The notes beneath the pieces are model-generated. The model saw only the letters and a program-made list of their open reading frames with translations, was not told the origin of the DNA and searched no databases. A DNA stretch of 58,972 nt from Gemmatimonadota bacterium (lineage in GTDB: Bacteria; Gemmatimonadota; Gemmatimonadetes; Longimicrobiales; Gaopeijiaceae). Below, one piece after another: positions 37,417 to 45,779 of the stretch. Made by a program: the position numbers and the translations under genes. The stretch's first letter is position 1; the number at the start of each line of letters is the position of its first letter. The DNA is taken from positions 1 to 58,972 of the forward strand of contig JAOUPR010000011.1 in the NCBI GenBank assembly GCA_029879725.1. The letters are read 5' to 3'.

Positions 37417-38667
37417 GTGGAGAAGCGTAGGGTAGTCATTACCGGCATGGGGGTCGTGTCTCCCGTCGGGATCGATGGAGCGACGACCTGGGAGAGCCTT
37501 CTCGGCGGCGTGAGTGGGGCGGACACGATCCAGGCGTTCGAGGCGACGGAGGACTTCGCCACACGCATCGCGTGTGAGGTGCGGAACTTCGATCCGCTGG
37601 AGTTCATGGAGAAGAGGGACGCGAAGCGGTACGACCGAGTGGCCCAGTTCGCGCTGGCGGCTTCCGCCCAGGCCATGCAGGCCGCGGGGCTGGAGGGTGT
37701 GCCGGCCGGGATGGAGCCGGAACGGTTCGGTGTCATCTTCGGGAGCGGAATCGGCGGTATCGCCACCTTCGAAGAGCAGCACCGCAAGCTCATCGAGCAG
37801 GGGCCCAATCGGGTCAGTCCGTTCTTCATCCCCATGTTCATTCCGGACATCTCGGCGGGACTCATCTCCATGCGGTTCGGGCTCCAGGGGCCGAACTATG
37901 CCACGGTGTCGGCGTGTGCGTCCTCCGCGCACGCCATCGGTGAGGCGTTCCGGCACATCGAGAGGGGAGACGCGGACCTCATGCTCGCGGGTGGAGCGGA
38001 AGCCACCATCACCCCGATGACCGTCGCCGGCTTCGCGGCCATGAAGGCGATGTCGACCCGGAACGACGACCCGAAGTCGGCCAGTCGCCCGTTCGACAAG
38101 AACCGGGACGGCTTCGTCATCGGTGAGGGAGGGGGCGCGCTGGTTCTGGAGGTCCTGGAACATGCGCAGGCGCGTGGCGCCACCATCTTCGGGGAATTGG
38201 TCGGCTACGGCCTCTCCGGCGACGCGTATCACATCACGGCGCCACCGCCCGACGGGTATGGTGCGCAGAAGGCCATGCGCATGGCGCTCCGTGATGCCGG
38301 GCTGGAGGTATCCGACGTCGACTACGTGAACGCGCACGGGACCTCCACCATGGCCGACGCCATCGAGACCAGCGCGGTGAAGGCGGTTCTGGGCGAGCGG
38401 GCACGGGAGATCGTGGTGGGCTCCACCAAGTCCATGACGGGCCACCTCCTGGGCGCCGCCGGTGCGCTCGAATCCTTCGTGGCCGTCATGGCGTGCCGCG
38501 AGGGGAAAATTCCGCCGACCATCAACTTCGAGGAGGCGGACCCCGAGTGCGATCTCGAGTACGCGCACGGGGGGATGGTGGAGCGTGAAGTGGGCGTGGC
38601 CCTGAGCAACTCGTTCGGGTTCGGAGGACACAACGTCTGTCTCGCGGTACGGAGGTGGGACGGCTGA
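37417..38667 (+). CDS. fabF: 3-oxoacyl-ACP synthase II
   Basis: FabF elongates acyl-ACP by condensation with malonyl-ACP. The 416 residues show the Cys-His-His triad: TVSACASSAHAIG, NAHGTSTMADAIE and STKSMTGHLLGAAGALE. A GTG at 37417 gives the usual start MEKRRVVITGMGVVSPVG. It ends the fab operon; a GC-rich hairpin follows. Confidence 0.96.
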   Translation: MEKRRVVITGMGVVSPVGIDGATTWESLLGGVSGADTIQAFEATEDFATRIACEVRNFDPLEFMEKRDAKRYDRVAQFALAASAQAMQAAGLEGVPAGMEPERFGVIFGSGIGGIATFEEQHRKLIEQGPNRVSPFFIPMFIPDISAGLISMRFGLQGPNYATVSACASSAHAIGEAFRHIERGDADLMLAGGAEATITPMTVAGFAAMKAMSTRNDDPKSASRPFDKNRDGFVIGEGGGALVLEVLEHAQARGATIFGELVGYGLSGDAYHITAPPPDGYGAQKAMRMALRDAGLEVSDVDYVNAHGTSTMADAIETSAVKAVLGERAREIVVGSTKSMTGHLLGAAGALESFVAVMACREGKIPPTINFEEADPECDLEYAHGGMVEREVGVALSNSFGFGGHNVCLAVRRWDG

Positions 38668-38721
38668 TCCGTACCGGACCAGGCGGAGACGCGTGCGTCT
38701 CCGGTCGCGGGTGGATGTGAA

Positions 38722-38754
38722 GCGGGGGACGGTCGTGGCAAGACCGTCCCCCGC
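38722..38754 (+). terminator. Hairpin after fabF, probable terminator
   Basis: Bases 38722-38734 pair perfectly with 38742-38754 (13 bp, 7-base loop), followed by GCCATTGTTATTC. The T content downstream is modest. It separates fabF from ispF. Confidence 0.6.
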
Positions 38755-38787
38755 GCCATTGTTATTCACGGACGGGAGATGGAGACC

Positions 38788-39285
38788 ATGAGGATCGGAA
38801 CGGGATACGACTCGCATCGCTTCGCGGAGGGGCGGAAGCTCATCATCGGGGGCGTCCACATCCCGGAACACGCGGGGCTCACCGGCCATTCCGACGGCGA
38901 CGCCGTGGCCCACGCGGTCATCGATGCCATTCTCGGCGCCATCGCGGCCGGCAACGTGGGGAGCCACTTCCCACCCGATGACGACACGTGGAAGGATGCC
39001 GACTCCATGGAGTTGCTCCGCGCTGCGGTGCTGGTCCTCGAGGCGCGGAACTACCAGGTGGTCAACGTGGACGTGACCGTGGTCTGTGAGAGCCCCCGGA
39101 TCGGTCCGTGGGCCGACGCCATGCGGGAGCGGTTGGGCGAGATCCTGAAGGTGGGTCCCGGCGCCGTGTCCGTGAAGGGGAAGTCCAACGAGGGGATGGG
39201 ATGGATCGGGCGGGGAGAGGGTCTGGCCGTGCACGCCGTTGCGCTGGTGGACTCGGTGGGAGGCGTCCAGGGAAGCTCGGCATGA
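38788..39285 (+). CDS. ispF: 2-C-methyl-D-erythritol 2,4-cyclodiphosphate synthase
   Basis: IspF cyclises CDP-methylerythritol 2-phosphate in the non-mevalonate isoprenoid pathway. The sequence opens with MRIGTGYDSHRF, holding the zinc-binding Asp and His, followed by GLTGHSDGDAVAHAVIDAILGA and FPPDDDTWKDADS. The KSNEGMGWIGRGEGLAVHA ending is typical. ATG 38788 matches the family start; an in-frame ATG at 38779 would add three residues. No other isoprenoid gene is adjacent. Confidence 0.95.
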   Translation: MRIGTGYDSHRFAEGRKLIIGGVHIPEHAGLTGHSDGDAVAHAVIDAILGAIAAGNVGSHFPPDDDTWKDADSMELLRAAVLVLEARNYQVVNVDVTVVCESPRIGPWADAMRERLGEILKVGPGAVSVKGKSNEGMGWIGRGEGLAVHAVALVDSVGGVQGSSA

Positions 39286-39424
39286 ATTCGGGGGCAAGCG
39301 AGCACGACACACCACTCCAGGAGCAACCCCGCCGGAGCGTGAAGGCGTCCCAGGTGTGACGGATGTTGGACGGTGGCCTCCGGTCCTCCAGGGCCGGGGC
39401 CCGACCCCTGGGAGACGGATCGTG

Positions 39425-40345
39425 ATGAAGACGGGAAGATATGTGGGGTGGCGTGGGCTGGTGTGGATCTTCACGGCGGTGGTGGGGATCTCCGGCCGGC
39501 CGGACGTCGCGGCAGCGCAGGATGAAGTCCGGGTGATGCGAGAGTGCCGGTGTGGGGACGACGATCAGGAGACCCACCGGGAGTGTGTGTGTCTGCGGGT
39601 CCCATCCGCGGACGCCATCCGGGCGCAGATCCTGCCGCGCATCATGGGGCGTGCCCGCCTGGGCATCACGCTCACGGCGGTGCGGGGCGAGAGCGCCGAT
39701 CCGCGTGGCGTGGTGATCCAGGAGGTGATGGACGACGGCCCCGCCGACGAGGCCGGGCTGAGGGAGGGCGACGTCATCGTGAGGCTGGCGGGCCATGACC
39801 TGGAGCGGCCGCTGGATCCCGGTATCGAGGACGAGTTCGATGAGGACGTGGACCTCCCCATGCAGCGGCTGGTGGCCCTCGTTCGTGAGATGGAGCCCGG
39901 TGAGCAGGTGGAGGTGGCGTACCTCCGGGAGGGCCGGGAGACGACGGTCACCGTGACGACCGAGGACATCCCCCGGTGGCGGTCCGTGCGGATCGCTCCA
40001 TCCGCCCTGGGGCCAGGAATCCTCCACGGGATGGAGGGAGTCCGGTCCGGGCTGGCCTTCGCCTTCGGGGGCGCGCCGGCGGGTGTCGAGGTGGTGGAGA
40101 TGAATTCCGGGCTGGGCAGCTACTTCGGGGCCGACGAAGGGGTCCTGGTGGTGGCGGTGGAGGAGGATTCCCGTCTCGGGCTCGAAGCCGGGGACGTGGT
40201 TCTGGACGTGGACGGCCGCGAGGTGAAGGGCGTGGCGCGATTCCACCGGATCCTCACGAGCTACGGACCCGACGAGGAGGTCCGCATGCGGGTCCTCAGG
40301 AAGGGCCGGGAGATCCAGGTGCTGGGTCGAGTCGGCCGCGACTGA
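39425..40345 (+). CDS. Exported protein with two PDZ domains
   Basis: This 306-residue protein has a signal peptide (basic MKTGRYVGWR, hydrophobic LVWIFTAVVGIS, cleavage near AAAQ). A short cysteine-rich part follows (CRCGDDDQETHRECVCL). PDZ 1 is at about residues 75-165 (LGITLTAVRGES, VVIQEVMDDGPADEAGLREGDVIVRLAG) and PDZ 2 at about 205-300 (GVLVVAVEEDSRLGLEAGDVVLDVDGREV). No protease domain is present, so it is not a DegP/HtrA enzyme; it may bind C-termini of envelope proteins. Function unknown. The gene stands alone in a 139-base-upstream, 102-base-downstream setting. Confidence 0.75.
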   Translation: MKTGRYVGWRGLVWIFTAVVGISGRPDVAAAQDEVRVMRECRCGDDDQETHRECVCLRVPSADAIRAQILPRIMGRARLGITLTAVRGESADPRGVVIQEVMDDGPADEAGLREGDVIVRLAGHDLERPLDPGIEDEFDEDVDLPMQRLVALVREMEPGEQVEVAYLREGRETTVTVTTEDIPRWRSVRIAPSALGPGILHGMEGVRSGLAFAFGGAPAGVEVVEMNSGLGSYFGADEGVLVVAVEEDSRLGLEAGDVVLDVDGREVKGVARFHRILTSYGPDEEVRMRVLRKGREIQVLGRVGRD

Positions 40346-40360
40346 CGAGCGAGGGCGGGG

Positions 40361-40390
40361 TTTACACCCTCCCGGAGGCACGTCTAACTT
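40361..40390 (+). promoter_or_regulatory. Candidate promoter of the biotin carboxylase operon
   Basis: TTTACA (40361-40366), 18 bases, TAACTT (40385-40390). The predicted start at about 40397 falls inside the perfect inverted repeat at 40388-40421. Confidence 0.4.
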
Positions 40391-40421
40391 CCCGCGGCCC
40401 CTGGTACGGGGCCGCGGGAAG
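40388..40421 (+). repeat. Perfect 14-bp inverted repeat flanked by 8-bp direct repeats
   Basis: Bases 40388-40401 and 40408-40421 are perfectly complementary around the six-base centre TGGTAC. GCACGTCT occurs on each side, at 40378-40385 and 40421-40428. With no T run after it, a terminator is less likely than an operator over the transcription start or a small insertion remnant with duplicated target. Confidence 0.6.
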
Positions 40422-40447
40422 CACGTCTCCAATCTCCGAGGTCCAGC

Positions 40448-41953
40448 TTGCTCTCTTCCGTCCTGGTGGCCAACCGGGGTGAGATCGCCGTTCGCATCAT
40501 CCGGGGTGCCCGGGAACTCGGCGTGCGAACCGTCGCCGTGTACTCGGAGCCGGACCGGTTGGCGCCCCACGTCATGGAGGCAGACGAGGCGTACTGCATC
40601 GGACCGGCCGCCTCGTCCGAGAGCTATCTCCGGGGAGACCGGATCATCCAGGTGGCCAGGGACGTCGGGGCCGAGGCCATCCATCCGGGCTACGGCTTCC
40701 TGGCGGAGCGGGCGTCCTTCGCCCGTGAAGTCGAGGAGGCGGGACTGATCTGGATCGGTCCTCGCTCCGGAACCATCGCGTCCATGGGAGACAAGACGGA
40801 GGCGCGACAGCGCATGAAGGCGGCCGGGGTTCCCATCGTTCCGGGGCTCGTGGAGCCGGTGGTGGGCGTGGAGGCTGCGTTGGAAGCGGCGGTGGGGATC
40901 GGCTATCCGGTGCTGCTCAAGGCCGCCGCGGGCGGGGGCGGAAAGGGGATGCGCGCGGTGAACGGTCCGGACGAGCTGCCCCGGGCCTTCGAGGCGGCGC
41001 AGCGGGAGGCCCTGGGGGCCTTCGGAGACGACGCGGTCTACCTGGAGCGCTATCTCGATCGGCCCCGCCACATCGAGATCCAGATCCTCGGCGACACGCA
41101 CGGCAACGTGGTGCATCTCGGGGAGCGCGAGTGCTCCATCCAGAGGCGGCACCAGAAGCTCGTGGAGGAATCCCCCTCACCCGTGATCACACCGGAGCTC
41201 CGCCACGCCATGGGCACGGCGGCGGTGCGGGCGGCCCAGGCGGTGGACTACGTCGGCGCCGGCACCGTGGAATTCCTCTTCCAGGACGGGGACTTCTTCT
41301 TCCTGGAGATGAACACCCGCCTCCAGGTGGAGCATCCGGTGACGGAACTCGTCACGGGGCTCGACCTCGTGGCGTGGCAACTGCGCGTGGCGTCGGGCGA
41401 GGCACTCTCCTTCGAGCAGGAGGACGTGGCGCTCTCCGGACACGCCATCGAGTGCCGGATCACCTCCGAAGACCCCTTCCACGGCTTCCTCCCTTCCACG
41501 GGAGTGGTGGATCACCTCGATCTCCCGGCCGGACCGGGCGTACGCTGGGACGGCGGGATCCACGCGGGCTTTCCGGTCTCGCTGCACTACGATCCCCTCC
41601 TGGGCAAGCTCATCACCCATGGGAAGGACCGGGGTGAGGCCATCCGCCGCATGGCGCGGGCATTGGACGAGCTCGTGGTGGGTGGGGTGGAGACCAGCGC
41701 CGCCTTCCATCGCGGCGTGATGGACGAGGAAGACTTCCGCGGCGGGAACCTGAGCATCCGGTACGTGGAGGAGCACCCCGAGTTGCTGGACGGCGCCCCT
41801 TCGCGCGAGGAGCTCCGCGTGATCGCGCTCACGGCGACCCTTCTGGAACGGCTCCGGGCATCGAGCCCGCAGGCCACCCGGATGGGGACGGGTGACGGTC
41901 GGACCGGGCTGTCGTCGTGGCAGCGCGCAGTGCATCCCTGGTCGAGGCGGTGA
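40448..41953 (+). CDS. accC: Biotin carboxylase subunit of an acyl-CoA carboxylase
   Basis: This subunit carboxylates biotin on a carrier protein with ATP and bicarbonate. The 501-residue protein opens with SVLVANRGEIAVRIIRGARELG and has IHPGYGFLAERASF, the ATP-grasp glycine loop KAAAGGGGKGMRAV, RHIEIQILGD, ERECSIQRRHQKLVEESPSP and EMNTRLQVEHPVTELVTG. Start is a TTG at 40448. Because a biotin carrier and an acyl-CoA mutase are encoded just downstream, it is more likely part of a propionyl-CoA or related carboxylase than of acetyl-CoA carboxylase. No carboxyltransferase subunit is present in the window. Confidence 0.88.
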   Translation: MLSSVLVANRGEIAVRIIRGARELGVRTVAVYSEPDRLAPHVMEADEAYCIGPAASSESYLRGDRIIQVARDVGAEAIHPGYGFLAERASFAREVEEAGLIWIGPRSGTIASMGDKTEARQRMKAAGVPIVPGLVEPVVGVEAALEAAVGIGYPVLLKAAAGGGGKGMRAVNGPDELPRAFEAAQREALGAFGDDAVYLERYLDRPRHIEIQILGDTHGNVVHLGERECSIQRRHQKLVEESPSPVITPELRHAMGTAAVRAAQAVDYVGAGTVEFLFQDGDFFFLEMNTRLQVEHPVTELVTGLDLVAWQLRVASGEALSFEQEDVALSGHAIECRITSEDPFHGFLPSTGVVDHLDLPAGPGVRWDGGIHAGFPVSLHYDPLLGKLITHGKDRGEAIRRMARALDELVVGGVETSAAFHRGVMDEEDFRGGNLSIRYVEEHPELLDGAPSREELRVIALTATLLERLRASSPQATRMGTGDGRTGLSSWQRAVHPWSRR

Positions 41954-41957
41954 CCCC

Positions 41958-43295
41958 GTGACGTTGGAACCTTCGGTATGTGAAGCAGGCACGCGCCACA
42001 CCCTCGTGATCCGGGCTCTGGCGGCGGGTGGGGCGGGGATCGGGGAGCTTCCCGACGGGCGCGTGGTGTTCATCCAGGGCGCCCTTCCCGGAGACGAGGT
42101 CGACGCCACCATCGTCCGCTCGAAGAAGCGCTGGGCCGCCGCCCGACTGGAGGGGGTGATCACGGAGGGGGCGGGTCGTCGCGCCGCGGCGTGCCGCCAC
42201 TTCCAGACGTGCGGCGGGTGCGCATTTCTCAACCTCGACTACGGGGAGCAGCTTCGCTGGAAGGCCACCTTCGTGAAGGACGCCCTGCAGCGGCTCGCCG
42301 GTGTGGAAATCCCTCTTCCCGAGGTGGAGGGATCCCCGCTGGAGTTCCACTACCGGAATCGTATGGCGTTCGCGCTGCGGAGGCTCCGGGGTGGGCGGGT
42401 CGTGGCGGGGCTGCACGAACTCCACAGGCCGTCCCGCGTCATGGACGTTGGGAAGGAGTGCCTCCTTCCGGATCCCGTTGTGGGAGCGGCGTGGCAGGCC
42501 CTCCGGGACGCGTGGGGGCCCGGAGCCCGGCACCTTCCCGCGGGCGGCGACCTCCGGCTCACCCTACGGAGCGTGGGCGAGGAGTGGACGCTTCTGGTGG
42601 ACGGCGGAGAAGGAGCCTGGGACCCTCGACCCCTGGTGGAGCGGCTCCCGGGGGTGTCTTCCGTCTGGCATCACCCCCGCGGCGCGGGGGTCCCGATGCT
42701 CGTCCACGGAGCGGCCGAAGTGGAGGCTCCCTGGATGGATCGGACCGTACCCCTGGGGGCCCGGTCCTTCCTCCAGGTCAACGCGGCCCTGGCGTCGTCC
42801 ATGGTGGACCACGTCGTGCGGATCACGGAGTCGCACCTGGAGGGCGTGCGCGAGGGGGCTGCGTCGGCCTCCCTCCGCGTCGTGGACGCCTATTGCGGCG
42901 TCGGGGGCTACGGGCGGGCGGTGGCCGGACGGGACGTGGCCGTCGTGGGGATCGAGGCGGACGAAGGTGCGTGCCGCGCCGCCGCCCACGGGGCGCCGGA
43001 CACCTTCCAGGTCCGTCGGGGCAGGGTCGAGGACCACCTTCCCGATGCGCTCCCCGCGGAGGTGGTCATCGTCAATCCACCCCGCACCGGGCTGGATCCC
43101 CTGGTCACGGAAGCCCTGGTGGCGGACCCTCCGGGGTGTATCGTGTACGTGAGTTGCGACCCGGCCACGCTGGCCCGGGACGTGGAGCGTCTCGGTGCCG
43201 TGTTCGACGTGGGTGAGGCCCGTTCCTTCGATCTCTTTCCCCAGACGCCCCACGTGGAGACGGTGATCCGACTGAATCGGAGAGCGGCGGGCTGA
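41958..43295 (+). CDS. 23S rRNA (uracil-C5)-methyltransferase, RlmD/TrmA family
   Basis: A SAM-dependent m5U methyltransferase of 445 residues. The N-terminal TRAM domain (about residues 10-70) is followed by the iron-sulfur cysteine set CRHFQTCGGCAFLNLDYGEQLRWK-region, the SAM-binding motif VVDAYCGVGGYGRAVAG, NPPRTGLDP, and the catalytic cysteine Cys400 in VSCDPATLARD. The cluster motif suggests RlmD (23S U1939) or RlmCD-like activity. GTG 41958 is chosen for frame and for the GAGG upstream. It is wedged between two carboxylase genes with four bases and one overlapping base at its borders, an unexpected partner for that operon. Confidence 0.85.
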   Translation: MTLEPSVCEAGTRHTLVIRALAAGGAGIGELPDGRVVFIQGALPGDEVDATIVRSKKRWAAARLEGVITEGAGRRAAACRHFQTCGGCAFLNLDYGEQLRWKATFVKDALQRLAGVEIPLPEVEGSPLEFHYRNRMAFALRRLRGGRVVAGLHELHRPSRVMDVGKECLLPDPVVGAAWQALRDAWGPGARHLPAGGDLRLTLRSVGEEWTLLVDGGEGAWDPRPLVERLPGVSSVWHHPRGAGVPMLVHGAAEVEAPWMDRTVPLGARSFLQVNAALASSMVDHVVRITESHLEGVREGAASASLRVVDAYCGVGGYGRAVAGRDVAVVGIEADEGACRAAAHGAPDTFQVRRGRVEDHLPDALPAEVVIVNPPRTGLDPLVTEALVADPPGCIVYVSCDPATLARDVERLGAVFDVGEARSFDLFPQTPHVETVIRLNRRAAG

Positions 43296-43822
43296 TGCGG
43301 TACTTCGTGTCGGTCGCCGGCGAGGAGCTGGAGGTGGAGCTCGGAGACGAGGCCACCACGGTGGAGGGCGGGATCGTGGAGGCCGACCTGGCCCGGGTGG
43401 AGGGCACGGACGTGCATCACCTCCTCCTGGACGGGGTGTCCCATCGGGTGGTGGCCACCCGTGAAGGAAAGGGCGCGTGGGTGCTCCACGTGGGAGGGAG
43501 GCGCTACTCCGTGGGCGTGGAAGACGAGCGCACCCGCACCATCCGCCGCATGGCAGGGGTGGGTCAGGGTTCCGGAGGCCCCCGTCCGGTGCGGGCACCC
43601 ATGCCGGGGCTGGTGGTGAAGGTCGAGGTGGTGGAGGGGGACGTGGTGGAGGAGGGTCGGGGCGTGGTCATCGTGGAGGCCATGAAGATGGAGAACGAAC
43701 TGAGGGCCGAGACCGCGGGGAAGGTGAGACGTGTGCTGGTCGCTCCGGGTGATGCCGTGGAGAAGGATCAGATCCTCGTGGAACTCGATCCACTCGACGG
43801 GGAGGATCCGACCGATGGGTGA
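43295..43822 (+). CDS. Biotin carboxyl carrier protein (biotinyl domain)
   Basis: A 175-residue protein whose C-terminal ~70 residues form a biotinyl/lipoyl domain with the biotinylation site [10 protein letters not shown], Lys131. The N-terminal half ([24 protein letters not shown]) resembles the linker region between the biotin carboxylase and biotin carrier parts of PccA/3-methylcrotonyl carboxylase alpha chains, here encoded as a separate subunit. ATG 43295 shares a base with the preceding stop (TGATG). It overlaps the next gene by eight bases. Partner of the biotin carboxylase at 40448. Confidence 0.88.
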   Translation: MRYFVSVAGEELEVELGDEATTVEGGIVEADLARVEGTDVHHLLLDGVSHRVVATREGKGAWVLHVGGRRYSVGVEDERTRTIRRMAGVGQGSGGPRPVRAPMPGLVVKVEVVEGDVVEEGRGVVIVEAMKMENELRAETAGKVRRVLVAPGDAVEKDQILVELDPLDGEDPTDG

Positions 43823-45389
43823 GTCGGCCGCTCCGGAGGAGCGCCGGACCGGGAGCGGAATCCCCGTCCAGCGGATCTACGGGCCCGCGGAAGGCGCCCC
43901 TCCTTCCGGAGAGGTCGAGGACGCCGGCGTCTTTCCCTTCACACGGGGGATCCACCCGACCATGTATCGCGGTCGCGTGTGGACCATGCGGCAATACGCG
44001 GGATTCGGTACCGCGGAGGAGACCAACGGGCGGTTCCGCTACCTCCTGGACCGGGGGCAGACGGGGCTTTCGGTCGCCTTCGATCTCCCCACCCAGATGG
44101 GGTACGATTCCGACCACTCCATGGCGGAGGGCGAGGTGGGGCGGGTCGGCGTGGCCATCGACTCGCTGGAGGACATGCGGGATCTCTTCCGGGGGATCGA
44201 TCTGGGCGCGGTGTCCACCTCCATGACCATCAACTCGACGGCGTCCATCCTGCTGGCCTTCTACGTGGCGCTGGGCGACGAGCAGGGCGTGTCCCGCGAC
44301 CGCCTGTCCGGGACCGTACAGAACGACGTCCTCAAGGAATACGTCGCGCGGGGCACCTACATCTACCCGGTGGAGCAGAGCCTCCGGCTGGTCTCCGACA
44401 TCATGGGCTTCTGTGCCGCCGAGGTCCCGCGCTGGAACACCGTGTCCATCTCCGGCTATCACATCCGGGAGGCCGGCGCGACGGCGCCCCAGGAGGTCGC
44501 CTTCACCTTCGCCAACGGGCTGGAGTACGTGGCCCGGGCGATGGAGAGCGGCATCGAGTTGGAGGCGTTCGCACCCCGCCTCTCCTTCTTCTTCGCCGCC
44601 CACAACGACTTTCTGGAGGAGGTGGCCAAGTTCCGCGCCGCCCGCCGGCTGTGGGCCCGCCTGATGCGAGACCGGTTCGGGGCGTCGGACGCGTCCTGCC
44701 GCCTCCGCTTCCACACGCAGACCGGGGGGTCGACGCTCACGGCGCAACAGCCCATGAACAACGTGGTCCGGGTGGCGGTGCAGGCCCTCGCCGCGGTGCT
44801 GGGCGGGACGCAGTCCCTCCATACCAACGGGTACGACGAGGCCCTCGCGCTCCCCACGGAGGTATCCGCCAAGCTGGCCCTGAGGACGCAACAGATCATC
44901 GCGGACGAGTCCGGGGTCACCGAGACGGCGGATCCCCTGGGTGGATCCTGGTACATCGAGGCTCTCACCGACGAGATCGAATCCCGAGCCCGCGAGTACA
45001 TCGAGCGCATCGACGAGATGGGAGGAGCCTCGCGCGCCATCGACTTCATGCAGGAGGAGATCCACCGGGCCGCCTACGCGTTCCAGCTGGAGGTCGAGTC
45101 CGGGGAGCGGAAGGTCGTGGGCGTGAACGCGCACGTGGAGGCGGAGGAGCCGGTGCGTATCGGTCAGCCCGACTATTCGAGCCTTGAGGCGCTCCAGCGC
45201 GAAAAGCTCCGGTCGCTCCGGAGTCGAAGAGATCCGGAAGCCGTGGCCATGGCGCTGGGATCCGTGGAGGAGGCCGCGCGGTCCGACGCCAACCTGATGC
45301 CGGCCATGGTGGACGCGGTGAAGGCCCTGGCCACCCTCGGCGAGATCAGCGATACGTTGCGAGGAGTCTGGGGAAGCTACGACGGGTAG
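43815..45389 (+). CDS. Acyl-CoA mutase large subunit (methylmalonyl-CoA mutase type)
   Basis: A 524-residue catalytic (TIM-barrel) subunit of a B12-dependent acyl-CoA mutase, probably interconverting methylmalonyl-CoA and succinyl-CoA. The pocket residues known from methylmalonyl-CoA mutase are kept: Tyr61 in RQYAGF, Arg191, and His216 in [25 protein letters not shown] and [20 protein letters not shown] are family motifs. The usual EPSMR is here EQSLR (187-191), so a related substrate is possible. There is no cobalamin-binding domain; that subunit must be encoded elsewhere, as in archaeal-type split mutases. The gene overlaps the biotin carrier by eight bases. Confidence 0.87.
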   Translation: MGESAAPEERRTGSGIPVQRIYGPAEGAPPSGEVEDAGVFPFTRGIHPTMYRGRVWTMRQYAGFGTAEETNGRFRYLLDRGQTGLSVAFDLPTQMGYDSDHSMAEGEVGRVGVAIDSLEDMRDLFRGIDLGAVSTSMTINSTASILLAFYVALGDEQGVSRDRLSGTVQNDVLKEYVARGTYIYPVEQSLRLVSDIMGFCAAEVPRWNTVSISGYHIREAGATAPQEVAFTFANGLEYVARAMESGIELEAFAPRLSFFFAAHNDFLEEVAKFRAARRLWARLMRDRFGASDASCRLRFHTQTGGSTLTAQQPMNNVVRVAVQALAAVLGGTQSLHTNGYDEALALPTEVSAKLALRTQQIIADESGVTETADPLGGSWYIEALTDEIESRAREYIERIDEMGGASRAIDFMQEEIHRAAYAFQLEVESGERKVVGVNAHVEAEEPVRIGQPDYSSLEALQREKLRSLRSRRDPEAVAMALGSVEEAARSDANLMPAMVDAVKALATLGEISDTLRGVWGSYDG

Positions 45390-45488
45390 GGATCTTCCTC
45401 GACGGGGTTCCCTCCGATGGTATCCCATGGCGGTCTTGGTTAGTTTTTCTGGCTCCAGGCAAGTCAACCAGCGGTGTCGAGCATCAGC

Positions 45489-45776
45489 ATGCCTACCTAC
45501 GAGTATCGTTGTCCCAACGGGCACGAGTTCGAGCTTTTTCAGCGAATGTCGGATGAGCCCGGGGCCGAGTGTCCCGAGTGTTCGGAGCCGGCCGTGCGCC
45601 AGATCTCGTCGGGCGCGGGGTTCCTCTTCAAGGGAGAGGGCTTCTACATCACCGACTACCGCAGCGACGACTACAAGAAGAAGGCATCCTCGGAAAAGGG
45701 CGGCACGGGCGACTCGGCGAAGAAGCCCGAGACGTCGCCTTCTTCCTCCCCCACCCCCCCTCCTTCATCGGACTGA
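45489..45776 (+). CDS. FmdB-family zinc ribbon protein
   Basis: A 95-residue protein with the N-terminal FmdB zinc ribbon: MPTYEYRCPNGHEFELFQRM, then CPECSEPAVRQISSG. The first knuckle is C-P-N-G-H rather than CxxC, leaving three Cys and a His as likely ligands. The second half, lysine/serine/proline-rich, is low in complexity and probably disordered. It precedes argS by three bases. A regulatory or nucleic-acid role is assumed for the family but not established. The gap before it (45390-45488) shows no convincing promoter. Confidence 0.85.
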   Translation: MPTYEYRCPNGHEFELFQRMSDEPGAECPECSEPAVRQISSGAGFLFKGEGFYITDYRSDDYKKKASSEKGGTGDSAKKPETSPSSSPTPPPSSD

Positions 45777-45779
45777 GCC

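Noticed and set aside
45390-45488. Arg-codon leader or attenuator upstream of FmdB-argS
   Set aside because: A short frame from 45427 exists but it has no run of Arg codons and no terminator hairpin follows.
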